NCBI GenBank assembly: GCA_964343195.1
Contig: CAYFIR010000015.1
Span: 7,931 to 71,930 of the forward strand
From: CAYVAP01 sp964343195
GTDB lineage: Bacteria; Bacteroidota; Bacteroidia; J057
DNA: 64,000 nucleotides
Direction of reading: 5' to 3'
Shown: positions 28,084-37,021 of the stretch, one piece after another
How the letters are laid out: every line of letters starts with the position of its first letter
Position numbering within the stretch: position 1 is the first letter of the stretch
The notes under the pieces: model-generated
The model's database searches: none
Told to the model about the DNA's origin: nothing
Seen by the model: only the letters and a program-made list of their open reading frames with translations
Made by a program: the position numbers and the translations under genes

Positions 28084-29445
28084 TTATAGTTGTTGGATAT
28101 AGAGATTGAGAGACCCATTGGCCCGCTCATAGTCGAGGCGAGCGTTAAGGTAGTTGATGATGGAATTGATGTAATTGTTCTGAGCTTCCTTGTAGGCGTA
28201 GTCAGAATTAATCAGGTCTGAAAATGGAGCTACGCCTTTTTGGTACTGTAAGGAGCTGTTGTCAAAGACATTTTTTGCAAGGGCCAGGTTATCGCGGTTG
28301 GCTTCTACACTGGCGCTGGCACTGGCCAGAGCGGTGTATGCATTCTGCAACTGCATGTTGAGATTCTCCTGGGTCAGTTGGTAGTTCAGGTGTGCATTTT
28401 CCAGGTTGAGTCTGCTCTGGGCTATCTGGCTTTGACGTCGCATCCCGCTGAAGATGGGGACATTGACTTTCAGGCCGATAGAAGAGAAGTCAAAGAGATT
28501 TTGCAAAGAAGGACCAAATTCATCTCCCATGGCCTGCGCTCCGTAGCGGGCATATGCCGAAACGGTAGGAATTCGTGAAGCCTGCTTGCGTTGAAGGTCG
28601 ATTTCCTGCAGGGTCAGTTGCTGATCCTGAATTTGCAGGTTGAGGTTCTGGCCGGGGTCCAGGAGCCCCAGATCGGGAAGAGACACATCGAGGTCGGTCA
28701 ATTCTACCTCCGCCAGTTCCAGTTCCGCATCCTGGGGCAATCCCATCACAAAGCGAAGTCGGTTCAGGGCGATTTGCCCGTTGGTCTGGAGAACTACCTG
28801 CTGCGAACGGACGTTGTTTAGGCTCACCCGGATGCGGTCGTAATCCACCTGTTTGGCGACCCCCTTCTCCAACTGAAGTTTGACAACTTCCAGTTGTTCC
28901 TCGAATTTTTGCTCGTTTTCATTCAGCAGAGCCAGCTTTTGGTGGGTAGCCAATACCTGATAGTATGCCTGGGCGGTCTGGATGATTAGGCTTTCCTCGT
29001 TTTGTTCGCCTTGCAAGTGGGCAATCTCCATATTGGGCTCATTGGCCTTAAGGCCCGTGATCAGCGATTGATCGTAAATCACCTGATCGAGTTGCAAAAT
29101 GGCGGTGCTGGAATACTGGTTGCCAAACTGTACCTCCAGATCTTCAGGGCTAAACACCCCTGCCGGGATGATGGTCGTCTGGCGAATGATATTGTCGTCG
29201 ATGGAAATAGACCCATTTACCTGCGGAAGGTAGTTGGCCAACATTTCCTTGCCCTGTTCACGGGCGATAACGTTCTGATTCAGATAGATCTTGGTACTGG
29301 CGTGGTGATCGAGGGTGTAGTCGATGCAGGCCTGTAGGTCCAGGGCAGATTGGGCATTCACATTCCCCGCAGCCAAACTGCTCAGTACCAGCAGCAGGCC
29401 AGTCAACAATTTCTTAGGGAATGAAAGTAGGTTGAGTGAATTCAT
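28084..29445 (-). CDS. TolC-family outer-membrane efflux channel
   Basis: About 453 residues with a signal peptide (LLTGLLLVLSSLAAGNVNAQ). Two repeats of the outer-membrane efflux protein fold follow, rich in long coiled helices (LATHQKLALLNENEQKFEEQ; LALAKNVFDNSSLQYQKGVA). The ATG at 29445 is chosen because it gives a normal signal peptide; the open frame reaches back to 29559 into the spacer behind marR. It forms the exit duct of the tripartite pump encoded by this operon. Confidence 0.88.
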   Translation of the reverse strand: MNSLNLLSFPKKLLTGLLLVLSSLAAGNVNAQSALDLQACIDYTLDHHASTKIYLNQNVIAREQGKEMLANYLPQVNGSISIDDNIIRQTTIIPAGVFSPEDLEVQFGNQYSSTAILQLDQVIYDQSLITGLKANEPNMEIAHLQGEQNEESLIIQTAQAYYQVLATHQKLALLNENEQKFEEQLEVVKLQLEKGVAKQVDYDRIRVSLNNVRSQQVVLQTNGQIALNRLRFVMGLPQDAELELAEVELTDLDVSLPDLGLLDPGQNLNLQIQDQQLTLQEIDLQRKQASRIPTVSAYARYGAQAMGDEFGPSLQNLFDFSSIGLKVNVPIFSGMRRQSQIAQSRLNLENAHLNYQLTQENLNMQLQNAYTALASASASVEANRDNLALAKNVFDNSSLQYQKGVAPFSDLINSDYAYKEAQNNYINSIINYLNARLDYERANGSLNLYIQQL

Positions 29446-29506
29446 TGGTAAAGTCAATAGTGGATTATGTATATAGTTGATCAGATCAATTATTATGGTA
29501 AAAAAA

Positions 29507-29947
29507 TTAGAAAGAAGGAGCTTCCAGAGGGTTATTCTGAAGATGAGTAAGGACTTCACGGAATTTCTTCACATCTGCTTCAGACACTCCTTCCAACATT
29601 CCTTCCATGGTTTCATTGAGTAGAGGCGCTGTTTGACCGAGGAGTTCTTTTCCAGCTTCAGTAATGACAATGTTCTTCCTGCGTCGATCCTGAGCATCTG
29701 GTTCACGGGATACAAATCCCATGTCTTCCAACTGATCGATATGGCGCAAAACAGCCGACTTGTCCCGCTCCAACATTACCGCAAGTTCAGATTGATTTAC
29801 CTCATCCTGCGAATTGATCACATTAAGCAAATAGTGTTGTTGCAAATTGATTGGAATGTCTTCCTGTTCAAAACGGGCAGCAGCTTTCCGAGCCAGAATT
29901 TTGACAGTATTACCAAGTAAGAAGACTATGGAGAATCGTGGATACAT
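29507..29947 (-). CDS. MarR-family transcriptional regulator
   Basis: This 146-residue winged-helix repressor is the first gene of the efflux operon. The recognition region is NQSELAVMLERDKSAVLRHI, and the wing holds the DRRRKNIVITEAGKELL pattern shared by MarR proteins. Its position, 61 bp before tolC, and a palindrome 23 bp before its own start (29970-29984) suggest that it represses its own operon until a ligand binds. The ligand is unknown. Confidence 0.9.
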   Translation of the reverse strand: MYPRFSIVFLLGNTVKILARKAAARFEQEDIPINLQQHYLLNVINSQDEVNQSELAVMLERDKSAVLRHIDQLEDMGFVSREPDAQDRRRKNIVITEAGKELLGQTAPLLNETMEGMLEGVSEADVKKFREVLTHLQNNPLEAPSF

Positions 29948-29969
29948 TCAATGATTGATAAAAGAGATA

Positions 29970-29984
29970 GTTGATGGTGTCAAC
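29970..29984. promoter_or_regulatory. Putative MarR operator
   Basis: GTTGATGGTGTCAAC has perfect 5-bp arms (GTTGA/TCAAC) around 5 bp, with one further outer pair matching. The size and the place between the divergent marR and aminotransferase genes, next to the marR start, fit a MarR dimer site. Binding is not shown. Confidence 0.45.
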
Positions 29985-30144
29985 GAGTTGGTCGGAAAAT
30001 AAGTTTCTTTTTGACACAAAAAAAAGTGGGACTTGATGCAAATTTTCAGAAAGGGGCGATGGATGACACTCTGTTCTCCAGGGAGGCAAGTTTTGGTTGA
30101 GCTGAAATCTGGCAGAACAAGGGCTGGGCGATTGTCGATGTTGA

Positions 30145-30176
30145 TTTGTAAATTATTGAATTAATGGATGAATTTG
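30145..30176 (+). promoter_or_regulatory. Possible promoter of the Tat-exported aminotransferase
   Basis: TTTG at 30145-30148 and TGAATTTG at 30169-30176 are spaced by 20 bp. This is the Bacteroidota -33/-7 pattern with one mismatch to TAnnTTTG. It would give a leader of about 60 nt. Confidence 0.35.
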
Positions 30177-30244
30177 GTGGGTTAGTTTGATATTTTCATA
30201 CCCAATGCGGATATTGTTTTGAAAGTTTATAACACCCTTCGCAA

Positions 30245-31405
30245 ATGAATCGTCGTAATTGGTTGAAATCTACGATGGCCGCTACCGCTGGAATGGCGGC
30301 CGGCCCTCTGTTATTCAGTGCAAATGCTGCTCCTGTCCGCAACCGGATGCGACATCCCTGGCGGATTTATGAGCAAAACCTGAAGTTCCCTGCACAAATT
30401 GAGGACCTTAGGGCCCGGCTCCTTGCCAATGAAAACCCCTACGGTCCTTCGCCTGAAGCTCAACAGGCCATCGTCGATTCCATCAGCAAAGGCAACCGAT
30501 ATGGGCATGCCTACGCTAATCAGCTGATCGAAAAGCTGGCCGAAATAGAAGGGGTAACTCCTGATCACATTCTGCTCGGGCCTGGTTCGACTGATTTGCT
30601 GGAAAAAATTGCCATCACCCTGCTCAAGGATGGAGGCAATGTCGTGACAGGCGACCCAGCCTATATGTCTGTTGTGAATACCGCTCGTGCGTTCGAAGCA
30701 GAATGGAAGCCAGTGCCCCTGATGGCCGATTATTCCCATGACCTGACGGCTATGGAGCAGGCCATCGATGAAGACACCAAACTGATCTACATTTGCAATC
30801 CCAATAATCCTACGGGAACACTGACTTCACACGTGGATCTGCGGAGTTTCTGCCGCCAGGTTTCCAGTAAGGTCCCTGTTTTTGTGGACGAGGCCTATGT
30901 GGAATTTCTGGAGGACCGAGAAAAGATAACCATGATCGATCTGATCCAGGAGGGAGAGGATGTGATCATCACGCGCACTTTTTCCAAAATTCATGGAATG
31001 GCAGGTCTGCGAATTGGGTATATGATCGCCCAGCCGGACCGGGTTCAGGCCATCGATCAGATGGTGCGGACGACCATGGGACTATGTGTGACTTCCCTGA
31101 TGGGCGCCATGGCCAGCCTTGGGGCCGTGGAGTTTCAGAACAAAAGCCGACAGCTTACGGCCAAGGCCCGGAAGTTTACCTATGATGTGTTGGATTCGAT
31201 GGGGCTGTCCTACATTCCTTCTCACACCAGTTTCATGATGTTTCCCCTGGAAATGGACGGAGAGAAGTACCTCCAGCAGATGTACGCTCAGGGAGTTGGG
31301 GTCAGGGTATTCATGATCGACGAAAAGCCCTGGTGTCGGGTAAGCATGGGAACGATGGAGGAGATGGGGATTTTTGCTGAAGCCCTCAAGAAGGTCCTGA
31401 GTTAG
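30245..31405 (+). CDS. Exported HisC-like aminotransferase with twin-arginine signal
   Basis: This 386-residue fold-type-I PLP enzyme resembles histidinol-phosphate aminotransferase. LLANENPYGPSPEA near the N-terminus, NPNNPTGTL and the PLP lysine K248 in TRTFSKIHGMAGLRIGY are all HisC-style motifs. Unlike HisC it begins NRRNWLKSTMAATAGMAAG, a Tat signal (RR followed by hydrophobic residues) ending in FSANAAP. The enzyme should therefore be folded with its cofactor in the cytoplasm and exported to the periplasm. No histidine genes are nearby. Its substrate is unknown. An AEC permease gene follows 94 bp downstream on the same strand. Confidence 0.85.
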   Translation: MNRRNWLKSTMAATAGMAAGPLLFSANAAPVRNRMRHPWRIYEQNLKFPAQIEDLRARLLANENPYGPSPEAQQAIVDSISKGNRYGHAYANQLIEKLAEIEGVTPDHILLGPGSTDLLEKIAITLLKDGGNVVTGDPAYMSVVNTARAFEAEWKPVPLMADYSHDLTAMEQAIDEDTKLIYICNPNNPTGTLTSHVDLRSFCRQVSSKVPVFVDEAYVEFLEDREKITMIDLIQEGEDVIITRTFSKIHGMAGLRIGYMIAQPDRVQAIDQMVRTTMGLCVTSLMGAMASLGAVEFQNKSRQLTAKARKFTYDVLDSMGLSYIPSHTSFMMFPLEMDGEKYLQQMYAQGVGVRVFMIDEKPWCRVSMGTMEEMGIFAEALKKVLS

Positions 31406-31499
31406 CAGTATGTGGGAGCTAAAAGTCCGTCGTTCTGGGTGATGGTCTCCTGGGGCCACTTGATCCCCTTTTTCTGATAAAAAAACTGATCTCTTATAG

Positions 31500-32609
31500 A
31501 TGCCGGAAAGTGCAGGAGCGAAAACACTGTCATTGCTGTTGTTGATTGCCCTGGGGGTGTGGTTGAAGCGAAAGTTGCCTCCTGAGCAGGTCAAAGGCCT
31601 CAAGACCCTGATTCTGGCGGTAGCCCTGCCAGCTACCATATTTCTGGCCCTGATGCAGATCGAGGTCCGCAAAGAACTGCTTTGGCTGCCGGTTTTGGCC
31701 CTGGGCTTCAACCTGCTGATGCTCGGAGTGGGATGGCTGGGACTTCGATGGCATCCACTGGGACAGGATGCCGCCAGGAGAAGGACCCTGCTCATGCTTT
31801 TTCCTTCCCTGGCTCCGGGACTTTCCTGTTTCCCGTTTTTAGTCGAATTTCTCGGAGAAGAGAGCCTGGCCCAGGCGGCTATCGCAGATGTGGGCAACAA
31901 AATATTTGTCCTGATCCTGCTGTATCTCCTCGCAATGCGATGGTATTATGGCACCCAGCCTGCGGCAGATCGCTCCGGTTCAGGCCGCTTAAAATCTTTG
32001 GGACTAGCGCTGCTGCGTGAACCGATCAATCTAGTGATGGCACTAGCGTTGGTGTTACTTGGTTTGGGCTGGCAACTGGACGACCTGCCGGGCTTTTTGC
32101 AAAGTACAGTAGTACGTCTGGGGGCGATCATGACACCCCTTGTACTATTGTTCATTGGGCTGGCGGTCAAGGTAAAGCGAAAAGACATCTGGCCCATTCT
32201 CAGCCTCCTGCTCATGAGATCGGGGATTGCCCTGTTGTTCAGTGCTACTCTCCTTTTTCTGTTGCCAGGGTTGTCCCCGGTTATGGGAATGCTGGCGATA
32301 GTCTTTCCACAAAGTGCAGTCAGTTTCTGGCCCTATGCCCATATGTCGGCAGTTCAGGCCATGGAGGATGAAAGATCTTCCACTTTTGACCTGAATCTGG
32401 GGGTTAACATTCTGGCGTTTTCGCTGCCATTTTCCACCCTGCTTATCCTCTCTTTTGTAACCGCTGGCCCTGCCCTGGTCCAGCCATGGGCGTTGATGGT
32501 CCTGGGGGCAGGTGCCCTGGTACTGGGAATTCTTCCCACCTGGATTGCCTCGGTTGGGGCATCCTCAAACAGCCCCGCAGAAGTCGTCGTGGCCGAACAG
32601 GAGGCCTGA
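31500..32609 (+). CDS. AEC-family (auxin efflux carrier-like) permease
   Basis: This 369-residue membrane protein has about ten helices in two halves. Each half shows the pattern of the membrane transport protein family (ILAVALPATIFLALMQIEV in the first, AIVFPQSAVSFWPYAHMSA in the second). Members move small organic anions such as malate or auxins. The first helix starts within the first 10-20 residues, so the start at 31500 is acceptable although it lacks an obvious ribosome site. The substrate cannot be read from the sequence; co-orientation with the exported aminotransferase hints at an amino- or keto-acid. Confidence 0.75.
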   Translation: MPESAGAKTLSLLLLIALGVWLKRKLPPEQVKGLKTLILAVALPATIFLALMQIEVRKELLWLPVLALGFNLLMLGVGWLGLRWHPLGQDAARRRTLLMLFPSLAPGLSCFPFLVEFLGEESLAQAAIADVGNKIFVLILLYLLAMRWYYGTQPAADRSGSGRLKSLGLALLREPINLVMALALVLLGLGWQLDDLPGFLQSTVVRLGAIMTPLVLLFIGLAVKVKRKDIWPILSLLLMRSGIALLFSATLLFLLPGLSPVMGMLAIVFPQSAVSFWPYAHMSAVQAMEDERSSTFDLNLGVNILAFSLPFSTLLILSFVTAGPALVQPWALMVLGAGALVLGILPTWIASVGASSNSPAEVVVAEQEA

Positions 32610-32928
32610 ATCTCGCAAATTGCTTTTTCAGTGGATCAGAATGATGAGCATGAACCTACGGGCAAATTCCTGCGTGATGCTGAATATTTCATTCACACAG
32701 GGGGAATCTCCAGTTTAATGACGGTCCCGTTTTGACAAGAATGCCCCGATGCAGCTTTATGAGCAGGGTTTTGTGATTCTCGCCAATGCTCATGTAAGAG
32801 AGCTTTTGGCAATGCCACAAATGGATGGGTAACTTTGCCTAAATTTAGCCGCATTGGGGGATTAAACTGAAAACCTAATCTTTCACCTCTCTCAATCGTA
32901 CACATCGGCAAACATCCTACTCCAGCAT
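32610..32928. other. Upstream region of metH
   Basis: A 319-bp gap. It contains a good promoter (32805-32837). I looked for a cobalamin or SAM riboswitch and found no B12 box or SAM-I core. Nothing else stands out. Confidence 0.5.
32805..32837 (+). promoter_or_regulatory. Promoter of metH
   Basis: TTTG (32805-32808), a 21-bp spacer and TAACTTTG (32830-32837) match the Bacteroidota consensus TTTG-N~20-TAnnTTTG exactly. Transcription would start near 32843, giving a leader of about 85 nt. Confidence 0.6.
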
Positions 32929-35900
32929 ATGATAGCTACGAACATATCCACCCGCGAACGAATTTCCCAGTTGTTAAAGGAGCGAATTTTGGTGCTTGAC
33001 GGAGCCATGGGAACCATGATCCAGCGGCATGTACTTTCGGAGGAAGATTTTCGTGGAGAACGATTTAAAGATCACCCCGTTTCAATTCGGGGCAACAACG
33101 ATGTGCTTTCCATCACCCAGCCTGAGATCATCAAGGAAATTCACCGCGAATACCTGCGCGCTGGGTCGGACATCATCGAGACCAATACTTTTTCATCAAC
33201 TTCCATAGCCCAGGCCGACTATCAGATGGAAGACCTGGCCTATGAGCTGAATCTTGCTTCGGCCCAGTGCGCCCGGGAAGCGGCCCAGGAGTTTACCCTA
33301 CAAAATGAAGACAAGCCTCGCTTTGTGGCAGGTGCCATCGGGCCTACCAACCGGACGCTTTCCCTCTCCCCCGATGTGAACGATCCCGGTTTCCGTGCCA
33401 TAACCTGGGATGAATTGGTGAACGCATACTATGAGCAGGCACGTGGCCTGATCGATGGCGGAGCCGACCTCATCCTGATCGAGACGGTATTTGATACGCT
33501 GAATGCCAAAGCGGCCCTTTTTGCGGTCGAAACCCTGAAGCAGGAGCGAGATCTCGACATTCCCATCATGGTGTCCGGAACCATTACCGATGCTTCGGGC
33601 CGTACCCTTTCCGGCCAAACAGCCGAAGCCTTCTGGATTTCGATTTCCCATGCCGATGTGCTCAGCGTCGGCCTCAACTGTGCACTGGGAGCCAAACAGT
33701 TACGTAGCTATGTCAAGGATCTTAGCCGGATGGCAGATACCTTCATCAGCGCCTATCCCAATGCCGGCCTCCCCAACGAGTTTGGTGAATACGACCAGTC
33801 ACCGGAGCACATGGCCAGCCTCATTCGGCCATTCCTGGAAGATGGCATAGTCAACGTCATCGGCGGCTGTTGCGGGTCTACTCCAGACCATATCAAGGCC
33901 ATTGCAGAAGTCGCTGCCGAGTATCCAGCTCGGGAGATTCCCGAACTGGAGCCTCGGCCCAATTTCTCCGGCCTGGAGCCGATGGTCATCACCGAGAACA
34001 CCAACTTCGTCAACGTCGGCGAGCGTACCAACGTAACCGGTTCGCGCAAATTCCTCAAGCTGATCAAGGCTGGAGACTTCGAAGAAGCCCTTTCTGTTGC
34101 CCGTCAGCAGGTCGAAGGCGGTGCCCAGATCATCGACATCAACATGGACGAGGGAATGCTGGATTCTCAGGAGGCGATGGTCAAATTTCTCAACCTACTG
34201 GCCGCCGAACCAGACATTTCCCGTGTGCCCATCATGATCGACTCCTCCAAGTGGGACGTCATCGAAGCGGGGCTCAAGTGCATCCAGGGCAAAGGCATCG
34301 TGAATTCCATTTCGCTCAAGGAAGGCGAGGAAGCTTTTGTCCACCACGCAAAACTGGTTCGTAAATATGGAGCCGCTGCCGTGATCATGGCCTTTGATGA
34401 AACCGGGCAGGCCGATACCTACGAACGAAAAATCGAAATCTGTGAGCGTGCCTACAAAATTCTGACCGAGCAGGTAGGCTTCAAGCCACACGACATCATT
34501 TTCGACCCGAATATCTTCGCTGTGGCGACGGGGATCGAAGAGCATAACAACTACGCAGTGGACTTCATCGAAGCCACTCGCTGGATCAAACAAAACCTTC
34601 CTGGGGCACTGGTAAGTGGAGGGGTGTCCAACGTTTCCTTCTCTTTCCGTGGCAATAATGCCGTGCGCGAAGCCATTCACGCAGCTTTCCTCTACCACGC
34701 CATCAAGGCCGGCATGGACATGGGCATCGTGAATGCCGGGATGCTGGAAGTCTATGAGGATGTCCCCAAGGATCTGATGGAGCACATCGAGGATGTGATC
34801 CTCAATCGCCGCGACGATGCCACCGAGCGTTTGGTGGACTTTGCCGAAAGTGTAAAATCCGAGGGCAAAACCCGCAAGCAGGACCTTAGCTGGCGTGAGG
34901 AATCCGTAGAGAAGCGTCTGGCTCATTCCCTGGTCAATGGTCAGGTGGAATTCATCGAGGCAGATACCGAAGAAGCATACCAAAAACTGGATAGCCCGCT
35001 GAAAGTAATCGAAGGCCCCTTGATGGACGGTATGAACATCGTCGGCGATCTGTTTGGTTCCGGGAAAATGTTCCTGCCTCAGGTGGTGAAGTCAGCTCGG
35101 GTAATGAAGAAAGCAGTAGCTTATTTGCTACCCTACCTGGAAGCGGAAAAAGAAGACGGGGCGAGCAACAGCGCCGGAAAAATCCTGCTGGCGACCGTAA
35201 AAGGCGATGTGCACGACATCGGCAAAAACATCGTCGGGGTGGTTCTGGCCTGTAACAACTTCGAAGTCGTGGACCTCGGAGTGATGGTCCCAATGGCCAA
35301 AATCCTCGAAGAGGCCGAAAAACACAATGTCGATATGATCGGACTGAGTGGTCTGATTACGCCTTCATTGGACGAAATGGTGTCCATCGCCGAAGAAATG
35401 GAGAAGCGGGGACTGGATATGCCACTGTTGATCGGTGGGGCTACTACCAGCCGCATCCATACCGCCGTCAAGATCAAGCCCAATTACAACGGTCCGGTCA
35501 TCCACGTCATTGACGCTTCCAAGGCTGTCCCTGTGGCGCAAAAGCTGGTAGACAAGAACGACGAGACCAAATCTGAATACCTCAATTCGCTGGTTGAAGA
35601 ATACCAGAAAATGGCTGAGGGCCACGCCAGACGTCAGCAAAGCAAGAAGATGCTGACCCTGGAGGCTGCGCGAGAAAACAAGCTGCAAATTGATTGGGAC
35701 AAGGGCATCATGCCGGCTCCCAAGCAGCTCGGCACCCAGATTTTCCACGATTATGACCTCGAGGAAATCAGCCGCTACATCGACTGGACGCCATTTTTCT
35801 ACTCCTGGGAGATGAAGGGCAAATACCCGGACATCCTGGAGCATCCCGAAAAAGGAGCTGAAGCGAGCAAACTATTCGACGATGCGAAAGCGATGCTAAA

Positions 35901-36627
35901 GCAGATCATCGACGAAAAGTGGCTGACCGCCAAAGGCATGATCGGCCTCTTCCCTGCCAATGGGGTAGACCACGACGACATCGAGGTCTATGCCGACGAC
36001 AGCCGCAAAGAAGTCGTCGCCAAATTCTTCAACCCACGTCAACAGGCCGAGAAGAAGGGTGATGTCGCCAGCATGAGCCTGGGCGATTTTCTCGCGCCCA
36101 AAGAGACGGGCCTGGAAGACTACATTGGTTGCTTTGCCGTCACGACGGGCATCGGCATCGAGGAGCACGTCAAGCGCTTCGAAGCCGACAACGATGACTA
36201 CAGCAGCATCATGCTCAAGGCATTGGCTGACCGTCTGGCAGAGGCTTTCGCGGAGCTGATGCACGCGCGCGTACGCCGCGAGTTCTGGGGCTATGCCGCC
36301 GACGAGGACCTCAGGAACGAAGACCTCATCGCGGAGAAGTACGCTGGTATTCGTCCGGCGCCCGGCTACCCCGCCAACCCCGACCACACGGAGAAGATCA
36401 CCATGTGGAACCTGCTCCCTATCGAGCAGGAATTGGGAATCACGCTGACTGAGAGCCTGGCCATGAACCCGGCGGCCTCGGTGAGTGGACTGTACTTCAG
36501 CCATCCTGAGTCCAAGTACTTCGGCATTGGCAGGATCAGCAAAGATCAGGTCGAGAGCCTCGCCGAGCGCAAAGGCATGAAGGTGGAGGAAATCGAGAAG
36601 TGGCTAGGGCCCAATTTGGCGTATTGA
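32929..36627 (+). CDS. metH: Cobalamin-dependent methionine synthase
   Basis: This 1232-residue, four-module enzyme transfers the methyl group of methyl-tetrahydrofolate through cobalamin to homocysteine. The homocysteine domain (about 15-330) carries zinc cysteines C251 (LNCALG) and C314/C315 (GGCCGS). The pterin domain (about 355-640) has NVGERTNVTGS. A B12 cap (about 660-750) precedes the cobalamin domain, with DxHxxG as DVHDIGKN (H762 is the axial ligand) and GLSGLITPSLDEM. The reactivation domain (about 905-1225) carries RREFWGYA and GIRPAPGYPANPDHTEK for AdoMet binding. The length and order are those of complete MetH. It has its own promoter and a strong terminator, so it is monocistronic. 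The reading frame ends at 36627. Confidence 0.97.
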   Translation: MIATNISTRERISQLLKERILVLDGAMGTMIQRHVLSEEDFRGERFKDHPVSIRGNNDVLSITQPEIIKEIHREYLRAGSDIIETNTFSSTSIAQADYQMEDLAYELNLASAQCAREAAQEFTLQNEDKPRFVAGAIGPTNRTLSLSPDVNDPGFRAITWDELVNAYYEQARGLIDGGADLILIETVFDTLNAKAALFAVETLKQERDLDIPIMVSGTITDASGRTLSGQTAEAFWISISHADVLSVGLNCALGAKQLRSYVKDLSRMADTFISAYPNAGLPNEFGEYDQSPEHMASLIRPFLEDGIVNVIGGCCGSTPDHIKAIAEVAAEYPAREIPELEPRPNFSGLEPMVITENTNFVNVGERTNVTGSRKFLKLIKAGDFEEALSVARQQVEGGAQIIDINMDEGMLDSQEAMVKFLNLLAAEPDISRVPIMIDSSKWDVIEAGLKCIQGKGIVNSISLKEGEEAFVHHAKLVRKYGAAAVIMAFDETGQADTYERKIEICERAYKILTEQVGFKPHDIIFDPNIFAVATGIEEHNNYAVDFIEATRWIKQNLPGALVSGGVSNVSFSFRGNNAVREAIHAAFLYHAIKAGMDMGIVNAGMLEVYEDVPKDLMEHIEDVILNRRDDATERLVDFAESVKSEGKTRKQDLSWREESVEKRLAHSLVNGQVEFIEADTEEAYQKLDSPLKVIEGPLMDGMNIVGDLFGSGKMFLPQVVKSARVMKKAVAYLLPYLEAEKEDGASNSAGKILLATVKGDVHDIGKNIVGVVLACNNFEVVDLGVMVPMAKILEEAEKHNVDMIGLSGLITPSLDEMVSIAEEMEKRGLDMPLLIGGATTSRIHTAVKIKPNYNGPVIHVIDASKAVPVAQKLVDKNDETKSEYLNSLVEEYQKMAEGHARRQQSKKMLTLEAARENKLQIDWDKGIMPAPKQLGTQIFHDYDLEEISRYIDWTPFFYSWEMKGKYPDILEHPEKGAEASKLFDDAKAMLKQIIDEKWLTAKGMIGLFPANGVDHDDIEVYADDSRKEVVAKFFNPRQQAEKKGDVASMSLGDFLAPKETGLEDYIGCFAVTTGIGIEEHVKRFEADNDDYSSIMLKALADRLAEAFAELMHARVRREFWGYAADEDLRNEDLIAEKYAGIRPAPGYPANPDHTEKITMWNLLPIEQELGITLTESLAMNPAASVSGLYFSHPESKYFGIGRISKDQVESLAERKGMKVEEIEKWLGPNLAY

Positions 36628-36711
36628 TGCGCTGATGCGACCGGTAACTCGCGATTCGTGCTTATCCAGGTGACACTGGAGAACTTTTTCGAATCACTAT
36701 TGGAAAAAAAC

Positions 36712-36740
36712 GCCCCGCAGGTTACTGTGGGGCTATTTTT
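36712..36740 (+). terminator. Rho-independent terminator of metH
   Basis: GCCCCGCAG (36712-36720) pairs with CTGTGGGGC (36725-36733) over nine pairs, with one G-T wobble and a GTTA loop, followed by TATTTTT. It lies 84 bp behind the metH stop. Confidence 0.85.
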
Positions 36741-36761
36741 GTGAAAGAATCAGAACCGGAA

Positions 36762-37021
36762 ATGAATATGCAGAACAGTCCACTGGATGAATTCGGGAAG
36801 TTTTCGTGACGAACCTACTGGACCGTGGAGTTGATGCGATGGAAGCGATCTTGGGACATTCGAATAGAGCTCCTGAACTAGGACCAATGCAGCGGCAGTT
36901 TGCTCAGTTTTCGACTGAAGACCGAGACATCCTGCGGCAGTTGGTACGGCAAGCGTTACTCTCCGCAGCCCGAAGCCAATATCTGTTCCAGGACTCTGAT
37001 AATGTGAGTTCTTCCCGGTAA
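36762..37021 (+). pseudogene. Frameshifted and truncated small gene (DUF6547-like)
   Basis: A frame starting at ATG 36762 reads MNMQNSPLDEFGKFS and stops at 36807. A second frame, beginning with GTG at 36806, reads on as VTNLLDRGVDAMEAILGHSN and ends in a family-like helix with AARSQYLFQ. Adding one T to the run of four at 36801-36804 joins them into DEFGKFFVTNLLDRG, which I recall as the start of a small conserved family of about 120-130 residues (DUF6547-like). The C-terminal half of that family is missing: after LFQ the frame runs into the end of the opposite-strand nucleotidyltransferase gene. It is either a decayed gene or a sequencing error plus truncation. Family name from memory. Confidence 0.5.

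Noticed and set aside
32610..32928. Cobalamin or SAM riboswitch before metH
   Set aside because: No B12 box, SAM-I core or long pairing found. An ordinary promoter with a short leader explains the region.
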